NCBI GenBank assembly: GCA_030149285.1 | Contig: JASBRU010000003.1 | Coordinates: forward strand, 250,001 to 314,000 | Direction of reading: 5' to 3' | Source of the DNA: Flavobacteriales bacterium | Lineage (GTDB): Bacteria > Bacteroidota > Bacteroidia > Flavobacteriales > JASBRU01 | Length of the DNA stretch: 64,000 bases | In this document: piece after piece, positions 1 to 11,622 of the stretch | Layout: every line of letters begins with the position of its first letter | Position numbering within the stretch: the stretch's first letter is position 1 | Made by a program: the position numbers and the translations under genes | Notes under the pieces: model-generated | What the model was told of the DNA's origin: nothing | The model's input: the letters and a program-made list of their open reading frames with translations, nothing else | Database searches by the model: none

Positions 1-1228
1 CTATCAAACCATTACGTGCATCTTCCGGTGTACGAGAAGATCTAATTAGGTTAATAATAGCATCTAAGTTATCAAGTGCTATTAATAAACCTTCTAATAT
101 ATGTGCACGCTTTTCAGCTTGTGATAGCTCATACTTTGTTCTTCTTACAACTACATCATGTCTGTGCTCAACAAAATAATGGATAAGGTCTTTCAGATTT
201 AACATCTGAGGACGACCATTTACCAATGCAATGTTGTTTACACTAAAAGAAGATTGTAATTGAGTATACTTAAATAGCATATTCAATACAATATTAGGTA
301 CCGCATCGCGCTTCAACACATATACAATACGCATACCGTTACGGTCAGACTCATCTCTGATGTCTGATATACCTTCGATCTTCTTATCATTTACCAGTTC
401 AGCCGTTTTCTTAATCATTTCGGCTTTATTCACTTGGTAAGGTATCTCGGTAACAATAATGCACTCTCTACCGTTTACCTCTTCAATAGTAGCTTTACTA
501 CGTATTACAATACGTCCTCTACCTGTTTCAAAGGCATTAATTACACCTTCGTAACCATATATAGTACCACCTGTAGGAAAATCAGGAGCAGAAATATGCT
601 GACTTCTTAACTCTTCTATGGTAATATCTCTATTATCAATGTAAGCATTGGTTGCATTAATAACCTCAGTAAGGTTATGTGGGGGCATATTGGTTGCCAT
701 ACCTACCGCAATACCAGATGCACCGTTTACCAATAATTGAGGCACTCTGGTTGGTAGCACTGTAGGCTCCGTTAATGAGTCATCAAAGTTTAATTGGTAA
801 TCAACAGTTTCTTTATCAATATCGGCTAGCATTTCCTCTGCAATCTTCTCTAATCTTGCTTCAGTATAACGCATAGCTGCAGGGCTATCACCATCTACAG
901 AACCAAAGTTACCTTGCCCATCTACTAATGTGTAACGTAAAGACCAAGGTTGGGCCATACGTACCATTGTATCATATACAGATGTATCACCATGTGGATG
1001 AAACTTACCCAACACCTCTCCTACTATCCTAGCAGACTTCTTGTGAGCCCTGTTTGATAGTACTCCTAACTCATGCATACCATACAATACCCTACGGTGT
1101 ACCGGCTTCATACCATCTCTTACATCGGGTAATGCACGAGATACAATCACAGACATCGAATAATCGATGTATGATGATTTCATTTCTTCCTCTATGTTAA
1201 TCGGGATTATTCTTTCTCCGTCAGCCAT
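1..1228 (-). CDS. gyrA: DNA gyrase subunit A, N-terminal part (runs off left edge of window)
   Basis: Reverse-strand translation from ATG at 1228: [49 protein letters not shown]..., the GyrA N-terminus. Not in the supplied ORF track because it is truncated. Confidence 0.96.
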   Translation of the reverse strand, partial: MADGERIIPINIEEEMKSSYIDYSMSVIVSRALPDVRDGMKPVHRRVLYGMHELGVLSNRAHKKSARIVGEVLGKFHPHGDTSVYDTMVRMAQPWSLRYTLVDGQGNFGSVDGDSPAAMRYTEARLEKIAEEMLADIDKETVDYQLNFDDSLTEPTVLPTRVPQLLVNGASGIAVGMATNMPPHNLTEVINATNAYIDNRDITIEELRSQHISAPDFPTGGTIYGYEGVINAFETGRGRIVIRSKATIEEVNGRECIIVTEIPYQVNKAEMIKKTAELVNDKKIEGISDIRDESDRNGMRIVYVLKRDAVPNIVLNMLFKYTQLQSSFSVNNIALVNGRPQMLNLKDLIHYFVEHRHDVVVRRTKYELSQAEKRAHILEGLLIALDNLDAIINLIRSSRTPEDARNGLI

Positions 1229-1398
1229 AATGTCAGTCTATTATCTAAATTTAACCTAGAATTAATAAAGGACGAATATACATAATTAAGCCCCTTAAAA
1301 CACGTTATAAGTCTAGCAAAAATGCTGATTTATAAACAAAATTCTGTTAATAAATACACCTATTTAAACAGGTGTTTTGAAAATACCATTGGCTACAT

Positions 1399-1428
1399 TT
1401 GGTTATAAACCTTTTTGGCATAACTTTG
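1399..1428 (+). promoter_or_regulatory. Candidate Bacteroidota sigma-70 promoter for clpC (TTG-N19-TAACTTTG)
   Basis: TTG at 1399-1401 and TAACTTTG at 1421-1428, matching the Bacteroidota -33/-7 consensus TTG-N17..23-TAnnTTTG, about 30 bp upstream of the clpC ATG. Confidence 0.65.
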
Positions 1429-1460
1429 GTTTAAAGGATAGTAAATAACAATCTTATATA

Positions 1461-4067
1461 ATGGACGAAAATTTTTCACCACGAGTAAAAGACGTAATCA
1501 GCTTCAGTAAGGAAGAGGCCCTTCGTTTAGGGCATGATTATATTGGTACTGAGCACTTAATGCTTGGGCTGATACGTGAAGGTGAAGGTAGCGCTATTAA
1601 GATTCTGGAAAATTTAGATGTAGACTTAAAGACCTTTCGAAATAAGATAGAATCAATTAGTGTTAGTGATATTCACCAACAAGCCGGTAGAAAAAAGAAT
1701 TTACCGCTTACTCGACAAGCCGAAAAGGCTTTAAAAACAACTTTTTTAGAAGCGAAGCTTTTTCAAAGCAGCATTATACGCACCTCTCACCTATTGTTGT
1801 GTATTTTAAGAAACGAGGATGACCCTGTTTCTAAAGTACTAAGACAAATGAAGGTAGACTATGATGTTGTAAAAAATGAGTACCAAACATATTATTCTGA
1901 TGATTTAGGAGACGATGCAGGCCCTAGTGCTGAATTGCCTTATGATGATGACGATGATTCTTTTGAAGAGCGCAAAGACAACCCATACGGAGGTTCATCA
2001 GCGGGTGGAGCTAAAAAAGCAGATGCAAAAAGCAAAACTCCGGTATTAGATAACTTTGGTAGAGACCTAACAAAGGCTGCCGAAGAGGACAAACTAGACC
2101 CTGTAGTTGGGCGCGAAAAAGAAATTGAGCGTGTGTCGCAAATCTTAAGTCGTAGAAAAAAGAACAACCCCCTTTTAATTGGTGAACCGGGTGTGGGTAA
2201 ATCTGCTATTGCAGAAGGACTTGCATTACGTATCATCAAGCGTAAGGTATCTCGTGTGTTGTTTGATAAACGCGTAGTTACTTTAGACCTTGCTTCATTG
2301 GTTGCCGGTACAAAATACCGCGGTCAGTTTGAAGAGCGTATGAAAGCTGTAATGAACGAGCTAGAGAAGAATGATGACATCATCTTGTTTATAGATGAGC
2401 TACACACAATTGTAGGCGCAGGTGGCGCAGCAGGTTCTTTAGATGCCTCAAACATGTTTAAACCAGCCTTAGCGCGCGGAGAAATACAATGTATTGGTGC
2501 CACTACCCTAGACGAATATCGTCAACACATAGAAAAAGATGGTGCCTTAGAGCGTCGTTTCCAAAAGGTAATGGTAGAACCTACCAGTCCAACGGAAACG
2601 ATAGAAATACTTAACAACATTAAAGATAAGTACGAGGAACACCATAATGTAAACTATACTGATGAGGCTATAGAGGCATGTGTATCTCTTACTTCTCGTT
2701 ACATTAGCGACAGACACTTACCGGACAAGGCTATTGATGCTATGGACGAAGCAGGTTCGCGCGTGCACATTACAAACATCAATGTTCCGGAAAATGTGAT
2801 GTCTCTAGAAAAGCAACTAGAGGAAATCAAACAAAAGAAAATTGATGTTGTAAAAAGCCAACGTTACGAAGAAGCTGCTCGCTTACGTGATGATGAAAAA
2901 CGTTTAGAAGATGAGCTTGCCAAAGCACAAAAACTTTGGGAAGAAGATGTAAAAAATCATCGTGAAACAGTTACCGAAGACAATGTTGCTGAAGTTGTAG
3001 CCATGATGACAGGAATACCTGTACAACGTATTGCTAAAAACGAAAGTAATCGTTTAAAGCATATGGCTGAAGACATGAAAGGCAGAGTTATTGGTCAAGA
3101 AGAAGCTGTAGACAAAGTAGTAAGAGCTATACAGCGTAACCGTGCCGGATTAAAAGACCCAAACAAACCAATTGGTACTTTTATATTCTTAGGACAAACA
3201 GGTGTTGGTAAAACGCAATTAGCAAAAGAGCTTTCTATTAACATATTTGATAGCCCAGATGCATTAATCCGTATTGACATGAGTGAATACATGGAGAAAT
3301 TTGCCATCTCTCGCTTAATCGGAGCGCCTCCGGGATATGTAGGTTATGAAGAAGGCGGACAGCTTACTGAAAGAGTAAGACGTAAGCCCTACTCTGTTGT
3401 GTTGCTAGATGAAATAGAAAAAGCACACCCAGATGTATTTAACTTGTTACTACAAGCTATGGACGATGGGCAAATGACAGATAGCTTAGGCAGAAAGATT
3501 GACTTTAGAAACACAATCATCATTATGACTTCTAACATTGGTTCTCGCCAATTGAAAGATTTTGGTAGTGGTGTTGGTTTCGGTACATCTGCCAAAACAA
3601 ATGCAAGTGATAGCCATGCCAGAAGCGTTATAGAAAATGCTTTGAAAAAAGCTTTTGCTCCTGAGTTCTTAAACCGTGTAGATGATGTTATCTTATTCAA
3701 TGCACTTGAACGTGAAGATATTCATAAAATCATTGATATTGAATTAGAGAAGCTTTACAAGCGTATTAAAGATTTAGGATACAACCTTACTTTAAGTGAA
3801 GGCGCAAAAGATTATATAGCTGATAAAGGCTTTGATAGACAATTTGGAGCACGCCCATTAAACCGTGCAATACAAAAGTATATTGAAGATCCTTTAGCAG
3901 AAGGCATCATTAACTCCGATGTTTCTGAAGGAGACGATATCTTATTGGAGTACGACAAAGAAAAAGATAAGATTGAAGTAAAAGTCACCAAGCCTAAAAA
4001 GAAAAAGGCTACTCCTAAAAAGGCTACAGAAGAAAAGCCCGGAGAAGAAGAAAAGAAAGATGAATAA
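1461..4067 (+). CDS. clpC: ATP-dependent Clp protease ATP-binding subunit ClpC
   Basis: Clp N-terminal repeats, two AAA+ modules ([27 protein letters not shown]), UVR-like linker. Confidence 0.95.
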   Translation: MDENFSPRVKDVISFSKEEALRLGHDYIGTEHLMLGLIREGEGSAIKILENLDVDLKTFRNKIESISVSDIHQQAGRKKNLPLTRQAEKALKTTFLEAKLFQSSIIRTSHLLLCILRNEDDPVSKVLRQMKVDYDVVKNEYQTYYSDDLGDDAGPSAELPYDDDDDSFEERKDNPYGGSSAGGAKKADAKSKTPVLDNFGRDLTKAAEEDKLDPVVGREKEIERVSQILSRRKKNNPLLIGEPGVGKSAIAEGLALRIIKRKVSRVLFDKRVVTLDLASLVAGTKYRGQFEERMKAVMNELEKNDDIILFIDELHTIVGAGGAAGSLDASNMFKPALARGEIQCIGATTLDEYRQHIEKDGALERRFQKVMVEPTSPTETIEILNNIKDKYEEHHNVNYTDEAIEACVSLTSRYISDRHLPDKAIDAMDEAGSRVHITNINVPENVMSLEKQLEEIKQKKIDVVKSQRYEEAARLRDDEKRLEDELAKAQKLWEEDVKNHRETVTEDNVAEVVAMMTGIPVQRIAKNESNRLKHMAEDMKGRVIGQEEAVDKVVRAIQRNRAGLKDPNKPIGTFIFLGQTGVGKTQLAKELSINIFDSPDALIRIDMSEYMEKFAISRLIGAPPGYVGYEEGGQLTERVRRKPYSVVLLDEIEKAHPDVFNLLLQAMDDGQMTDSLGRKIDFRNTIIIMTSNIGSRQLKDFGSGVGFGTSAKTNASDSHARSVIENALKKAFAPEFLNRVDDVILFNALEREDIHKIIDIELEKLYKRIKDLGYNLTLSEGAKDYIADKGFDRQFGARPLNRAIQKYIEDPLAEGIINSDVSEGDDILLEYDKEKDKIEVKVTKPKKKKATPKKATEEKPGEEEKKDE

Positions 4068-4069
4068 TC

Positions 4070-4099
4070 AAAAAAGGGAGCTAATTAGCTCCCTTTTTT
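4070..4099. terminator. Bidirectional intrinsic terminator between convergent clpC and lysA
   Basis: Perfect 30-bp palindrome AAAAAAGGGAGCTAATTAGCTCCCTTTTTT. Confidence 0.85.
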
Positions 4100-4103
4100 A
4101 TTT

Positions 4104-5258
4104 CTATAATTCATCAGAGTATAACACCGCCGCCTTATCTCTAAGGTTGTACTGCGAAGCCATTACTTCGCCATAAGCCGCAGTGGTTCTAATTGCAATT
4201 AGATCTCCTCTTTTAGTGGTAGGCATTGTTACTGCTTTTCCAAAACTATCAGAAGACTCACAAATAGGACCTACAACATCATACTTCTCTGTACCTTCAT
4301 GTGGCGTAATATTCTCTACTTTATGATAACTCTGATACAGCGCTGGTCTTATCAACTCTGTCATCCCGGCATCTACAATCATAAAATTAGATTTAATCCC
4401 TTTTTTTACATAAAGTACTCGTGTAAATAAAGTACCACATTGCGCTACTAATGAACGACCTAGCTCAAAGTGCAATTGCTGATGTGGGCGTAAATCTAAA
4501 TGCTCTTTAAAGATCGCGAAGAAGGTCTCAAAGTCCGGAATCAGGTTCTCATCCGGCTTGTAATAATCTACCCCTAAACCACCCCCTACATTAATATGAG
4601 GGATAATCAGGTTGTGATTGATAAACCACTCTTGTATAGTGTTTACACGCAAGCACAAGCTTTTAAAAGCAGATAGGTCATTAATTTGAGAGCCTATATG
4701 AAAATGTATACCCGTTAACTCTATATTTTCACACTTACCAAGTACTGTTAGTAAATGCTCTAGCTCCCATAAGTTAATGCCAAACTTGTTTTCATCTAAG
4801 CCAGTGGTTATGTAATGGTGCGTGTTTGCATTTACATTTGGGTTTATACGTAAAGCAATACGTGCAGTTTTACCTTTAGTTACTGCCAACTCATTAATTA
4901 CGTTCAATTCTTCAATAGACTCAATGTTAAAGCAAAATATATCTGCATCTAAGGCATCATTAATCTCCTTATCTGTTTTACCAACTCCTGCAAAAACTAT
5001 ATCCTCCTTTTTAAAACCAACTTCAACTGCTCTTAGCACTTCGTTACCGCTTACACAGTCGGCACCAAAGCCGGCATTCTTTATTATTTCTAATATCTTA
5101 TGATTTGCATTTGCTTTTAAAGCGTAATGCACATGGTATCCGTATTTTGTTGCTTCTTTTGAAGCCGCATCTAATGTGGCCTTTAATATCTCTAAATCAT
5201 AGTAAAATAGAGGAGTTTGCAACTTGTCCTTTTGTTCAATTATTCTTGTAAAATCCAT
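4104..5258 (-). CDS. lysA: Diaminopimelate decarboxylase
   Basis: PLP-binding alanine-racemase-like fold: HVHYALKANAN, HFHIGSQI, NVGGGLGVDY, CESSDSFGK. Confidence 0.95.
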   Translation of the reverse strand: MDFTRIIEQKDKLQTPLFYYDLEILKATLDAASKEATKYGYHVHYALKANANHKILEIIKNAGFGADCVSGNEVLRAVEVGFKKEDIVFAGVGKTDKEINDALDADIFCFNIESIEELNVINELAVTKGKTARIALRINPNVNANTHHYITTGLDENKFGINLWELEHLLTVLGKCENIELTGIHFHIGSQINDLSAFKSLCLRVNTIQEWFINHNLIIPHINVGGGLGVDYYKPDENLIPDFETFFAIFKEHLDLRPHQQLHFELGRSLVAQCGTLFTRVLYVKKGIKSNFMIVDAGMTELIRPALYQSYHKVENITPHEGTEKYDVVGPICESSDSFGKAVTMPTTKRGDLIAIRTTAAYGEVMASQYNLRDKAAVLYSDEL

Positions 5259-5266
5259 TGTAATCT

Positions 5267-6583
5267 CTATTTAAACAAATGATTATTCAATGAATTCAAG
5301 GTCTCTTTCTTGTAAGAAGAGTCTACAAGAATAGTAACATTGTGCTTACTCCCACCGTATGATATCATTCGGATAGGCACATGGCTAACTGCTGTAAATA
5401 TTTCAGAAGCTAAGCCACTGTTTTTAGCAATAAAGTTACCCACCACACAAATAATTGATTGATTATGATCTACCTGAACCACGCCATACGTTTCTAATTC
5501 AGACACAATTTTATCTAAGTGCGTTGTATCATCTATGGTTAAAGATATGGCCACCTCTGACGTTGTAATCATATCTATAGAGGTTTTATAGCTTTCAAAA
5601 ACCTCAAATACTCTGCGTAAAAAACCATAAGCCATCAGCATACGGCCCGACTTAATTTTAATAGCCGTAATACCGTCTTTTGCTGCTACCGCTTTTACAG
5701 ATGATTCACTAGAAGTAGAAGAAACCAATGTACCTGGCACTTCTGGCTCCATTGTGTTTTTTAAACGTACATTAATGTTTGCATTTTGCGCTGGCAAAAT
5801 ACTAGCAGGGTGTAATATTTTAGCCCCAAAATAGGCCAACTCCGCTGCTTCATCAAAAGATAAAGCTGATAAAGTGCGGGTGTTCTCTACAAAACGAGGA
5901 TCGTTATTATGGAACCCGTCAATATCAGTCCATATTTGTATCTCATCTACTTTTATGGCTGCTCCTATTAAAGAAGCAGAGTAATCACTTCCCCCTCTTC
6001 TTAAGTTATCTACTTCACCGTATGCATTTCTACAAATAAAGCCTTGTGTAATATATATACCCGATGGGCTTTCGGTTTCTAACTCTCTTTTTAAGTTCTC
6101 CTCTATATAATAGTTGTCAGGCTCACCCTCTTTATCAATACGCATAAAGTTTAGCGCACTAATCAATTGGTTTTGATGCCCTTGCTCTTCTAAGTAATAA
6201 CTTAAAAATGCAGTAGACAGTAACTCACCCTGAGCAAGTACCGCTTTCTCTTCATATAGCGTAAACATATCCAAGGTAAAAGAACGGATATACTCAAACC
6301 TGTTTTTCACATAGTCCTCACCTATTTGCAAGTACTTATCAGTGCTCAACAACTGCTTAACGGTATCTAAATGTTTTCGCTCTAGCTCAGTTATTTGCTT
6401 ATTGGCAACATCCTTTTTGTTGTTGTATAAGCTTTTTGCAATTTCCACTAAAGCATCTGTGGCACCAGACATTGCAGAGCAAACCGCAATCATAGGTTTT
6501 TCTTGCTGAAGCAATAGTTCAGCTACCTTTTGGATACGCTCTGCAGAACCGACTGAGGTTCCTCCGAATTTTAAAACATTCAT
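5267..6583 (-). CDS. lysC: Aspartate kinase (monofunctional)
   Basis: N-terminal MNVLKFGGTSVGSAERI, GGSDYSASLIGAA, C-terminal ACT region. Confidence 0.92.
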   Translation of the reverse strand: MNVLKFGGTSVGSAERIQKVAELLLQQEKPMIAVCSAMSGATDALVEIAKSLYNNKKDVANKQITELERKHLDTVKQLLSTDKYLQIGEDYVKNRFEYIRSFTLDMFTLYEEKAVLAQGELLSTAFLSYYLEEQGHQNQLISALNFMRIDKEGEPDNYYIEENLKRELETESPSGIYITQGFICRNAYGEVDNLRRGGSDYSASLIGAAIKVDEIQIWTDIDGFHNNDPRFVENTRTLSALSFDEAAELAYFGAKILHPASILPAQNANINVRLKNTMEPEVPGTLVSSTSSESSVKAVAAKDGITAIKIKSGRMLMAYGFLRRVFEVFESYKTSIDMITTSEVAISLTIDDTTHLDKIVSELETYGVVQVDHNQSIICVVGNFIAKNSGLASEIFTAVSHVPIRMISYGGSKHNVTILVDSSYKKETLNSLNNHLFK

Positions 6584-6603
6584 TTCTATCGTTTTTATTT
6601 ACA

Positions 6604-6632
6604 CAAAAAAAGGGGCAGATTTCTCTGCCCCT
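6604..6632 (-). terminator. Intrinsic terminator downstream of fabI
   Basis: AGGGGCAGA-TTTC-TCTGCCCCT stem with an A-run on the left (U-tract on the minus strand). Confidence 0.8.
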
Positions 6633-6656
6633 CTAGGTGAGAAATCTATACTTAAT

Positions 6657-7481
6657 TTATTCCTTCTTATCTTTCATAAACTCATCCATTACAGCATCAC
6701 TAACACCTACGTTAGAAAAACCACCATCATGGTATAAGTTCTGCATTGTTACTTTTCTGGTTAAATCAGAAAACAAACTAATACAGTATGCAGCACAATC
6801 ATCAGCATCTGCATTGCCTAAAGGCGACATTTTATCAGCATAGCTGATAAATCCGTCAAAACCTTTTACACCACTACCTGCGGTAGTCATGGTTGGCGAT
6901 TGTGATATCGTATTTACACGTACTTTGTTTTTCACACCATAGTGGTACCCAAAACTACGTGCAATAGACTCTAAATAAGCCTTATTGTCTGCCATGTCAT
7001 TATAATCCGGGAATGTACGTTGCGCTGCCATATACGTAAGCGCTAATACAGACCCCCATTCGTTTATTGCATCCATTTTGTATGCAGTTTGCAATACTCT
7101 ATGGAAAGACATTGCAGAAACATCAAATCCTTTTACAGTCCAATCGTAATTCATATCTGTGTAATGCTTGCCTTTACGCACATTTACAGACATACCGATT
7201 GAGTGTAATACAAAATCCACTGGTCCACCCAATATTTCCATTGATTTGGTAAACAAGTTTTCCAAATCTTCCATGCTTGTAGCATCAGCCGGGATAATTT
7301 CGCTACCTGTTGCCGCTGCCAAGTCATTTATCTCTCCCATACGCATTGCTATAGGCGCATTGGTCAATACAAATTTTGCTCCGTGAGCATGAGCTTGTTC
7401 AGCAACTTTCCAGGCGATGGAGTCTTTATTCAATGCTCCAAAAATAATCCCTCTCTTACCTTCTAATAGTTTCGCAGACAT
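6657..7481 (-). CDS. fabI: Enoyl-[acyl-carrier-protein] reductase FabI
   Basis: SDR-family FabI pattern: LEGKRGIIFGALNKDSIAWKVA, VDFVLHSIG, LTYMAAQ, KVRVNTISQSPTMTTAGSG. Confidence 0.94.
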   Translation of the reverse strand: MSAKLLEGKRGIIFGALNKDSIAWKVAEQAHAHGAKFVLTNAPIAMRMGEINDLAAATGSEIIPADATSMEDLENLFTKSMEILGGPVDFVLHSIGMSVNVRKGKHYTDMNYDWTVKGFDVSAMSFHRVLQTAYKMDAINEWGSVLALTYMAAQRTFPDYNDMADNKAYLESIARSFGYHYGVKNKVRVNTISQSPTMTTAGSGVKGFDGFISYADKMSPLGNADADDCAAYCISLFSDLTRKVTMQNLYHDGGFSNVGVSDAVMDEFMKDKKE

Positions 7482-7515
7482 ATTTAGTTTCTTTTGATGG
7501 GCAAATATAAAACTT

Positions 7516-9171
7516 TTAGGCTTTTAATAGCTCTTTTGCATTTGCTAAGGCTGCATCTGTCAATTCTTCACCGCTCAACATCTTTGCAATTGCGTCAATA
7601 CGTTCATCTCCAACCACTTCACTCATAGCAGTTGTAGTTACTCCATTCTCCTCAGCCTTAAATACTTGGTAGTGTCTATTTCCTTTTCCGGCAATTTGCG
7701 GTAAATGGGTAATAGCAATTACCTGCATAGTCTTGCCCATTTCTTGCATTATCAGTCCCATTTTACCTGCAATTTCACCCGATATACCGGTATCAATTTC
7801 ATCAAAAATAATGGAAGGCAAATTGCTGTGTTTAGCCAATATCGCTTTAATACTCAACATCAAGCGAGATAGTTCACCACCCGATGCTACCTTAGCTATA
7901 GGCTGTAATGCACTACCTGAGTTGGCTGTAAATAAAAAGTTGATTTTATCTATACCTGTTGAGCTCAATTCATTACTAATTATTTGCTCAACTTTAAATT
8001 GTGCCTTTGGCATTCCTAACTTTACTAATGAGTCTTGAACTTGGCTTTGCAGTTGAGGAATGGCTTTTTTACGATTTTCTGAAAGTGTTTTTGCTTTCTC
8101 CAATAAATCACTTTCCAGTGTGTTTATCTCAGAATTCAGGGCTTTTATTCGCTCTTCAGAGCCAATTACTTGTTGTAATTTATCGGATAAAGCCTCTTGA
8201 ATTTCTAATAACTCTTCAATAGAGTCTACCTGATGCTTTTGTTGTAAACGGTAAATTAAATCGAGTTTTTCATTCAACTGATTAATTCTATCAGGCTGAT
8301 ATTCTGTATTTTGTTCTAAAACTTCTATTTCAGAGCTAATGTCTCTCAGTTCTAATAAAGCACTTTCTATACGCTCTGCTATGTTTCTTAAAGCCGTATT
8401 GTAGTCGGCTGCTTTTTCTAAAGACGATTTTACTTCTCGTAAATTAGAAATCACACCCATTTCTTCTGCATCTAACAAGCCAAAAGAATTCACAAGCAAT
8501 TGTTTAATCTCCTCTGCATTACTTAGGGTACTCAACTCCTCTTCCATTGACTGTTGCTCAGAATCTTTGAGGTTTGCTTCTGCCAATTCTTGGTGCAAAA
8601 AGCTGTTGTAGTCGAATTCGTTTTGCAGCTGTTCTTGCTCCCCTTCTATTTCTGTCAATTTTTGTTTCAAAACAGATAAGTCATCGTACCCATTTTGAAA
8701 TTCTTGCACGTTTTTATGGTTACCTGCCACTGCATCTAGCACATTTAACTGAAATGATGCACGATTTAGGGTTAATGTCTGATGTTGGGAGTGAATATCG
8801 ATTAAAAAGGCTGCAATTTTATTCAGCACTTCTAAGTTTACGGGGGTATCATTTATAAAAGCGCGCGATTTTCCGGATGGAGTTATCTCTCTACGTATGA
8901 TTGTTCGCTTTTCGTAATCTAAGTCTTCTTCTTCAAAAAATCCTTCCAACTGATACTTAGTGATATCAAATATGGCCTCAATAACACATTTAACTTCTTT
9001 ATCTCTAATACTGTTTAAATCGGCTCTTTGTCCTAAAACTAAACCCAATGCACCCAGCAAAATAGATTTACCCGCTCCTGTTTCGCCGGTAATAGTAGAA
9101 AAACCCTCAGAAAAATCAATTTCTAGGGTATCAATTAAGGCATAATTTTTTACAGAAAGTTTACTTAGCAT
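7516..9171 (-). CDS. recN: DNA repair protein RecN
   Basis: SMC-like ATPase: MLSKLSVKNYALIDTLEIDFSEGFSTITGETGAGKSILLGAL, FDEIDTGISGEIAGKMG. Confidence 0.95.
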   Translation of the reverse strand: MLSKLSVKNYALIDTLEIDFSEGFSTITGETGAGKSILLGALGLVLGQRADLNSIRDKEVKCVIEAIFDITKYQLEGFFEEEDLDYEKRTIIRREITPSGKSRAFINDTPVNLEVLNKIAAFLIDIHSQHQTLTLNRASFQLNVLDAVAGNHKNVQEFQNGYDDLSVLKQKLTEIEGEQEQLQNEFDYNSFLHQELAEANLKDSEQQSMEEELSTLSNAEEIKQLLVNSFGLLDAEEMGVISNLREVKSSLEKAADYNTALRNIAERIESALLELRDISSEIEVLEQNTEYQPDRINQLNEKLDLIYRLQQKHQVDSIEELLEIQEALSDKLQQVIGSEERIKALNSEINTLESDLLEKAKTLSENRKKAIPQLQSQVQDSLVKLGMPKAQFKVEQIISNELSSTGIDKINFLFTANSGSALQPIAKVASGGELSRLMLSIKAILAKHSNLPSIIFDEIDTGISGEIAGKMGLIMQEMGKTMQVIAITHLPQIAGKGNRHYQVFKAEENGVTTTAMSEVVGDERIDAIAKMLSGEELTDAALANAKELLKA

Positions 9172-9190
9172 CTCAAAACAAAACTACGAA

Positions 9191-10087
9191 TTAGTTCGGT
9201 TTTATTTGATTCCATTTACCGGAATTTGATGCATCTATAGATAGTAGTGTTTCCACCATTTCAGCAGTTTTACCGTTAATTCCGCCACTAAATATGTTTA
9301 AAATCTCATCAGCTTTCGCATCAAAAAAGGCCTGCATTAAAAAAGAGTTTGGTCTACGACGGTGTACTTCGTTTAGCTCTTGTATACCTTTTTTGATATT
9401 TGCTTTTGCTACATCTTCCTTTGTAGCTAACAAATCCATACCTGTTCTGTGGTAGGTATACATAAACTTACGCAAGTTTACAAAAGCCGGATTCAACAGG
9501 TTTTCTACAAGCCAAAAACGGTTTTTATTGCCATCAAATGATTTCCATCCTGTAGCATTATTATCGTTTTGCGCATTATTTACAATCTGCTGAGCCTTAT
9601 TATAGTAAGGCGTTCCGCTTTGCATCTGAAAAGAATCATGATCTAAACCTATAACCACATATGCATAATAGGCCAGTATAGATGTTAGGTTAGATATGTG
9701 TGTATTTTGGTCAAAATCTAATCGTTGAAACTCTACATACTTAATTCTAAAGTTATTATCCTGAAAATTAAGTATTGGTGATTTATAAGAAGTACCAAAC
9801 ACAGGTCTAGTAGACTGAATTTGTAAGGTGCCACTAAAATCATCTACCGCATTTTGCTTGGTAATATTGATGACAATAGTACACTCTATACGTTCTTCTA
9901 ATTCATAGGTCTCAGTAGTCCACCTTGTGTTATTCATAAACTCAAGAATGGCTGTTTCTAAGGTTTTAAATATCTGTTTATTAGTATTTTGAATTTGTGG
10001 AGAAAGAATTTGTATAGTACAATTCAGCTCTTGCGCATTTGCAAAGCTTCCCACAAATAATGCTATAATAAACAAGTATTTTTTCAT
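9191..10087 (-). CDS. DUF4835 family protein (PorD-like, T9SS-associated)
   Basis: Signal peptide, QELNCTIQI N-terminus, and Bacteroidota genome context next to coaBC/recN typical of DUF4835/PorD. Confidence 0.8.
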   Translation of the reverse strand: MKKYLFIIALFVGSFANAQELNCTIQILSPQIQNTNKQIFKTLETAILEFMNNTRWTTETYELEERIECTIVINITKQNAVDDFSGTLQIQSTRPVFGTSYKSPILNFQDNNFRIKYVEFQRLDFDQNTHISNLTSILAYYAYVVIGLDHDSFQMQSGTPYYNKAQQIVNNAQNDNNATGWKSFDGNKNRFWLVENLLNPAFVNLRKFMYTYHRTGMDLLATKEDVAKANIKKGIQELNEVHRRRPNSFLMQAFFDAKADEILNIFSGGINGKTAEMVETLLSIDASNSGKWNQIKPN

Positions 10088-11286
10088 GAAATAGAACTGA
10101 TGATTTTGTTTATGATATCTACTGCTACTTCTTCTTTAGACTTTAACTCAAACTCTTCAATTTTATTGTTTTTGTCTATCAAAGTAACCTTGTTTGTATC
10201 ATGCTTAAAACCTGCTCCTTTATCATTTAAAGAGTTTAACACAATCATGTCTAGGTTTTTACGCGCAAGTTTACCTTTTGCATTTTCTAGCTCATTATCT
10301 GTTTCTAAAGCAAAACCAACCAAAAACTGTTGTTTCTTTAATTCGCCTAAACTCTTTAAAATATCTTTTGTAGGTTCTAGTTCAATATCTAATGAGGCAT
10401 CTTTTTTCTTAATCTTCTTATCTACCACATTTTTTGGTCTGTAATCTGATACTGCTGCAGATGCAATGGCTACATCTACATTCGCATAATGCTTATGTGC
10501 TGCATTGTACATTTGTTCTGCAGATGTAACTCTTATTAAATCAATATTTGGGTGTGATACAGACAAATGAGATGGTCCGGAAACTAAAATTACTTTAGCT
10601 CCATTTCTAGCCGCAGTTTCTGCAATACTATAACCCATTTTACCCGATGAATGATTACCTATAAAACGCACAGGATCAATTTTTTCATAAGTAGGGCCTG
10701 CGGTAATTAAAAAGGTTTTACCGGATAATGGAGAATTATTTCTAATATCGTCTTCAACAAAAGCAACAATCTCTTCCGGTTCTGCCATACGCCCCTCTCC
10801 TACCAATCCGCTTGCCAGCTCGCCAGAACCCGCAGGAATCATTTTATTACCGTAAGAAAGTAAGGTGTCAATATTAGCTTTGGTAGAACCATGCTTATAC
10901 ATATCTAAATCCATTGCCGGAGCAAAGTATACAGGGCATTTGGCAGATAAGTATGTAGCTAGTAATAAGTTATCAGAAGTACCATTTGCCATTTTAGACA
11001 TGGTATTTGCTGTAACGGGTGCAATAATAAATAAGTCTGCCCATAAACCAAGATCTACATGGTTGTTCCAAACCGCATTTTCATCCTCTTCATTAGTGAA
11101 TTGAGATAAAACCGGATTTTTAGACAGTGTTGAAAGTGTAAGTGGAGTAACAAAATCTTTTGCTTCTGGGGTTAAAACAACCTTTACTTCTGCGCCTGCT
11201 TTTACTAGTAAACGAACTAAAAAAGCAGATTTATATGCAGCAATACCGGCTGTTACCCCTAGCAATACTTTTTTTCCTTCAAGCAT
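10084..11286 (-). CDS. coaBC: Bifunctional phosphopantothenoylcysteine decarboxylase/phosphopantothenate-cysteine ligase
   Basis: LEGKKVLLGVTAGIAAYKSA, ITAGPTYEKIDPVRFIGNHSSGKMG. Confidence 0.95.
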   Translation of the reverse strand: MLEGKKVLLGVTAGIAAYKSAFLVRLLVKAGAEVKVVLTPEAKDFVTPLTLSTLSKNPVLSQFTNEEDENAVWNNHVDLGLWADLFIIAPVTANTMSKMANGTSDNLLLATYLSAKCPVYFAPAMDLDMYKHGSTKANIDTLLSYGNKMIPAGSGELASGLVGEGRMAEPEEIVAFVEDDIRNNSPLSGKTFLITAGPTYEKIDPVRFIGNHSSGKMGYSIAETAARNGAKVILVSGPSHLSVSHPNIDLIRVTSAEQMYNAAHKHYANVDVAIASAAVSDYRPKNVVDKKIKKKDASLDIELEPTKDILKSLGELKKQQFLVGFALETDNELENAKGKLARKNLDMIVLNSLNDKGAGFKHDTNKVTLIDKNNKIEEFELKSKEEVAVDIINKIISSIS

Positions 11287-11288
11287 AC

Positions 11289-11621
11289 TTATTCAGCTGC
11301 TTTTTGCTCTTCCGGCTTACGGTGGTAAATTTTATCATTCAACCACTCGTTTACAGCAATAAGAGTTGGTTTAGGTAAGCGCTCGTAAAACTTAGAAACT
11401 TCTATTTGCTCTTTGTTTTCAAAGATTTCTTCTAAGCTCTCTGTATTAGATGCAAATTCTTCTAACTTCTCTAATAATTCTGCTTTTAAGTCAGAATTGA
11501 TTTGATCAGCACGTTTCGCTAAAATCGAAATCGTTTCGTAGATGTTGTCAGTTCCTTCAGTTAGTTTTTCACGGCTTAACGTTTCTGTTGAGCGTGAAGC
11601 TTCTGTTTTCTTGTAATCCAT
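11289..11621 (-). CDS. rpoZ: DNA-directed RNA polymerase subunit omega (Bacteroidota RpoZ/Rpb6-like)
   Basis: DNIYETISILAKRADQIN motif and conserved position between bamD and coaBC. Confidence 0.85.
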   Translation of the reverse strand: MDYKKTEASRSTETLSREKLTEGTDNIYETISILAKRADQINSDLKAELLEKLEEFASNTESLEEIFENKEQIEVSKFYERLPKPTLIAVNEWLNDKIYHRKPEEQKAAE

Positions 11622-11622
11622 T

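Noticed and set aside
1356-1375. ACACCT-N8-AGGTGT hairpin upstream of clpC as an attenuator or operator
   Set aside because: Short 6-bp stem in AT-rich DNA with no supporting context; it lies upstream of the better-supported clpC promoter.
1940-2239. 99-aa minus-strand ORF in the track inside clpC (and similar antisense ORFs, e.g. 3095-3307, 3389-3700, 42264-42896)
   Set aside because: Lies entirely antisense to a strongly supported CDS, with composition typical of shadow ORFs and no recognisable domain.
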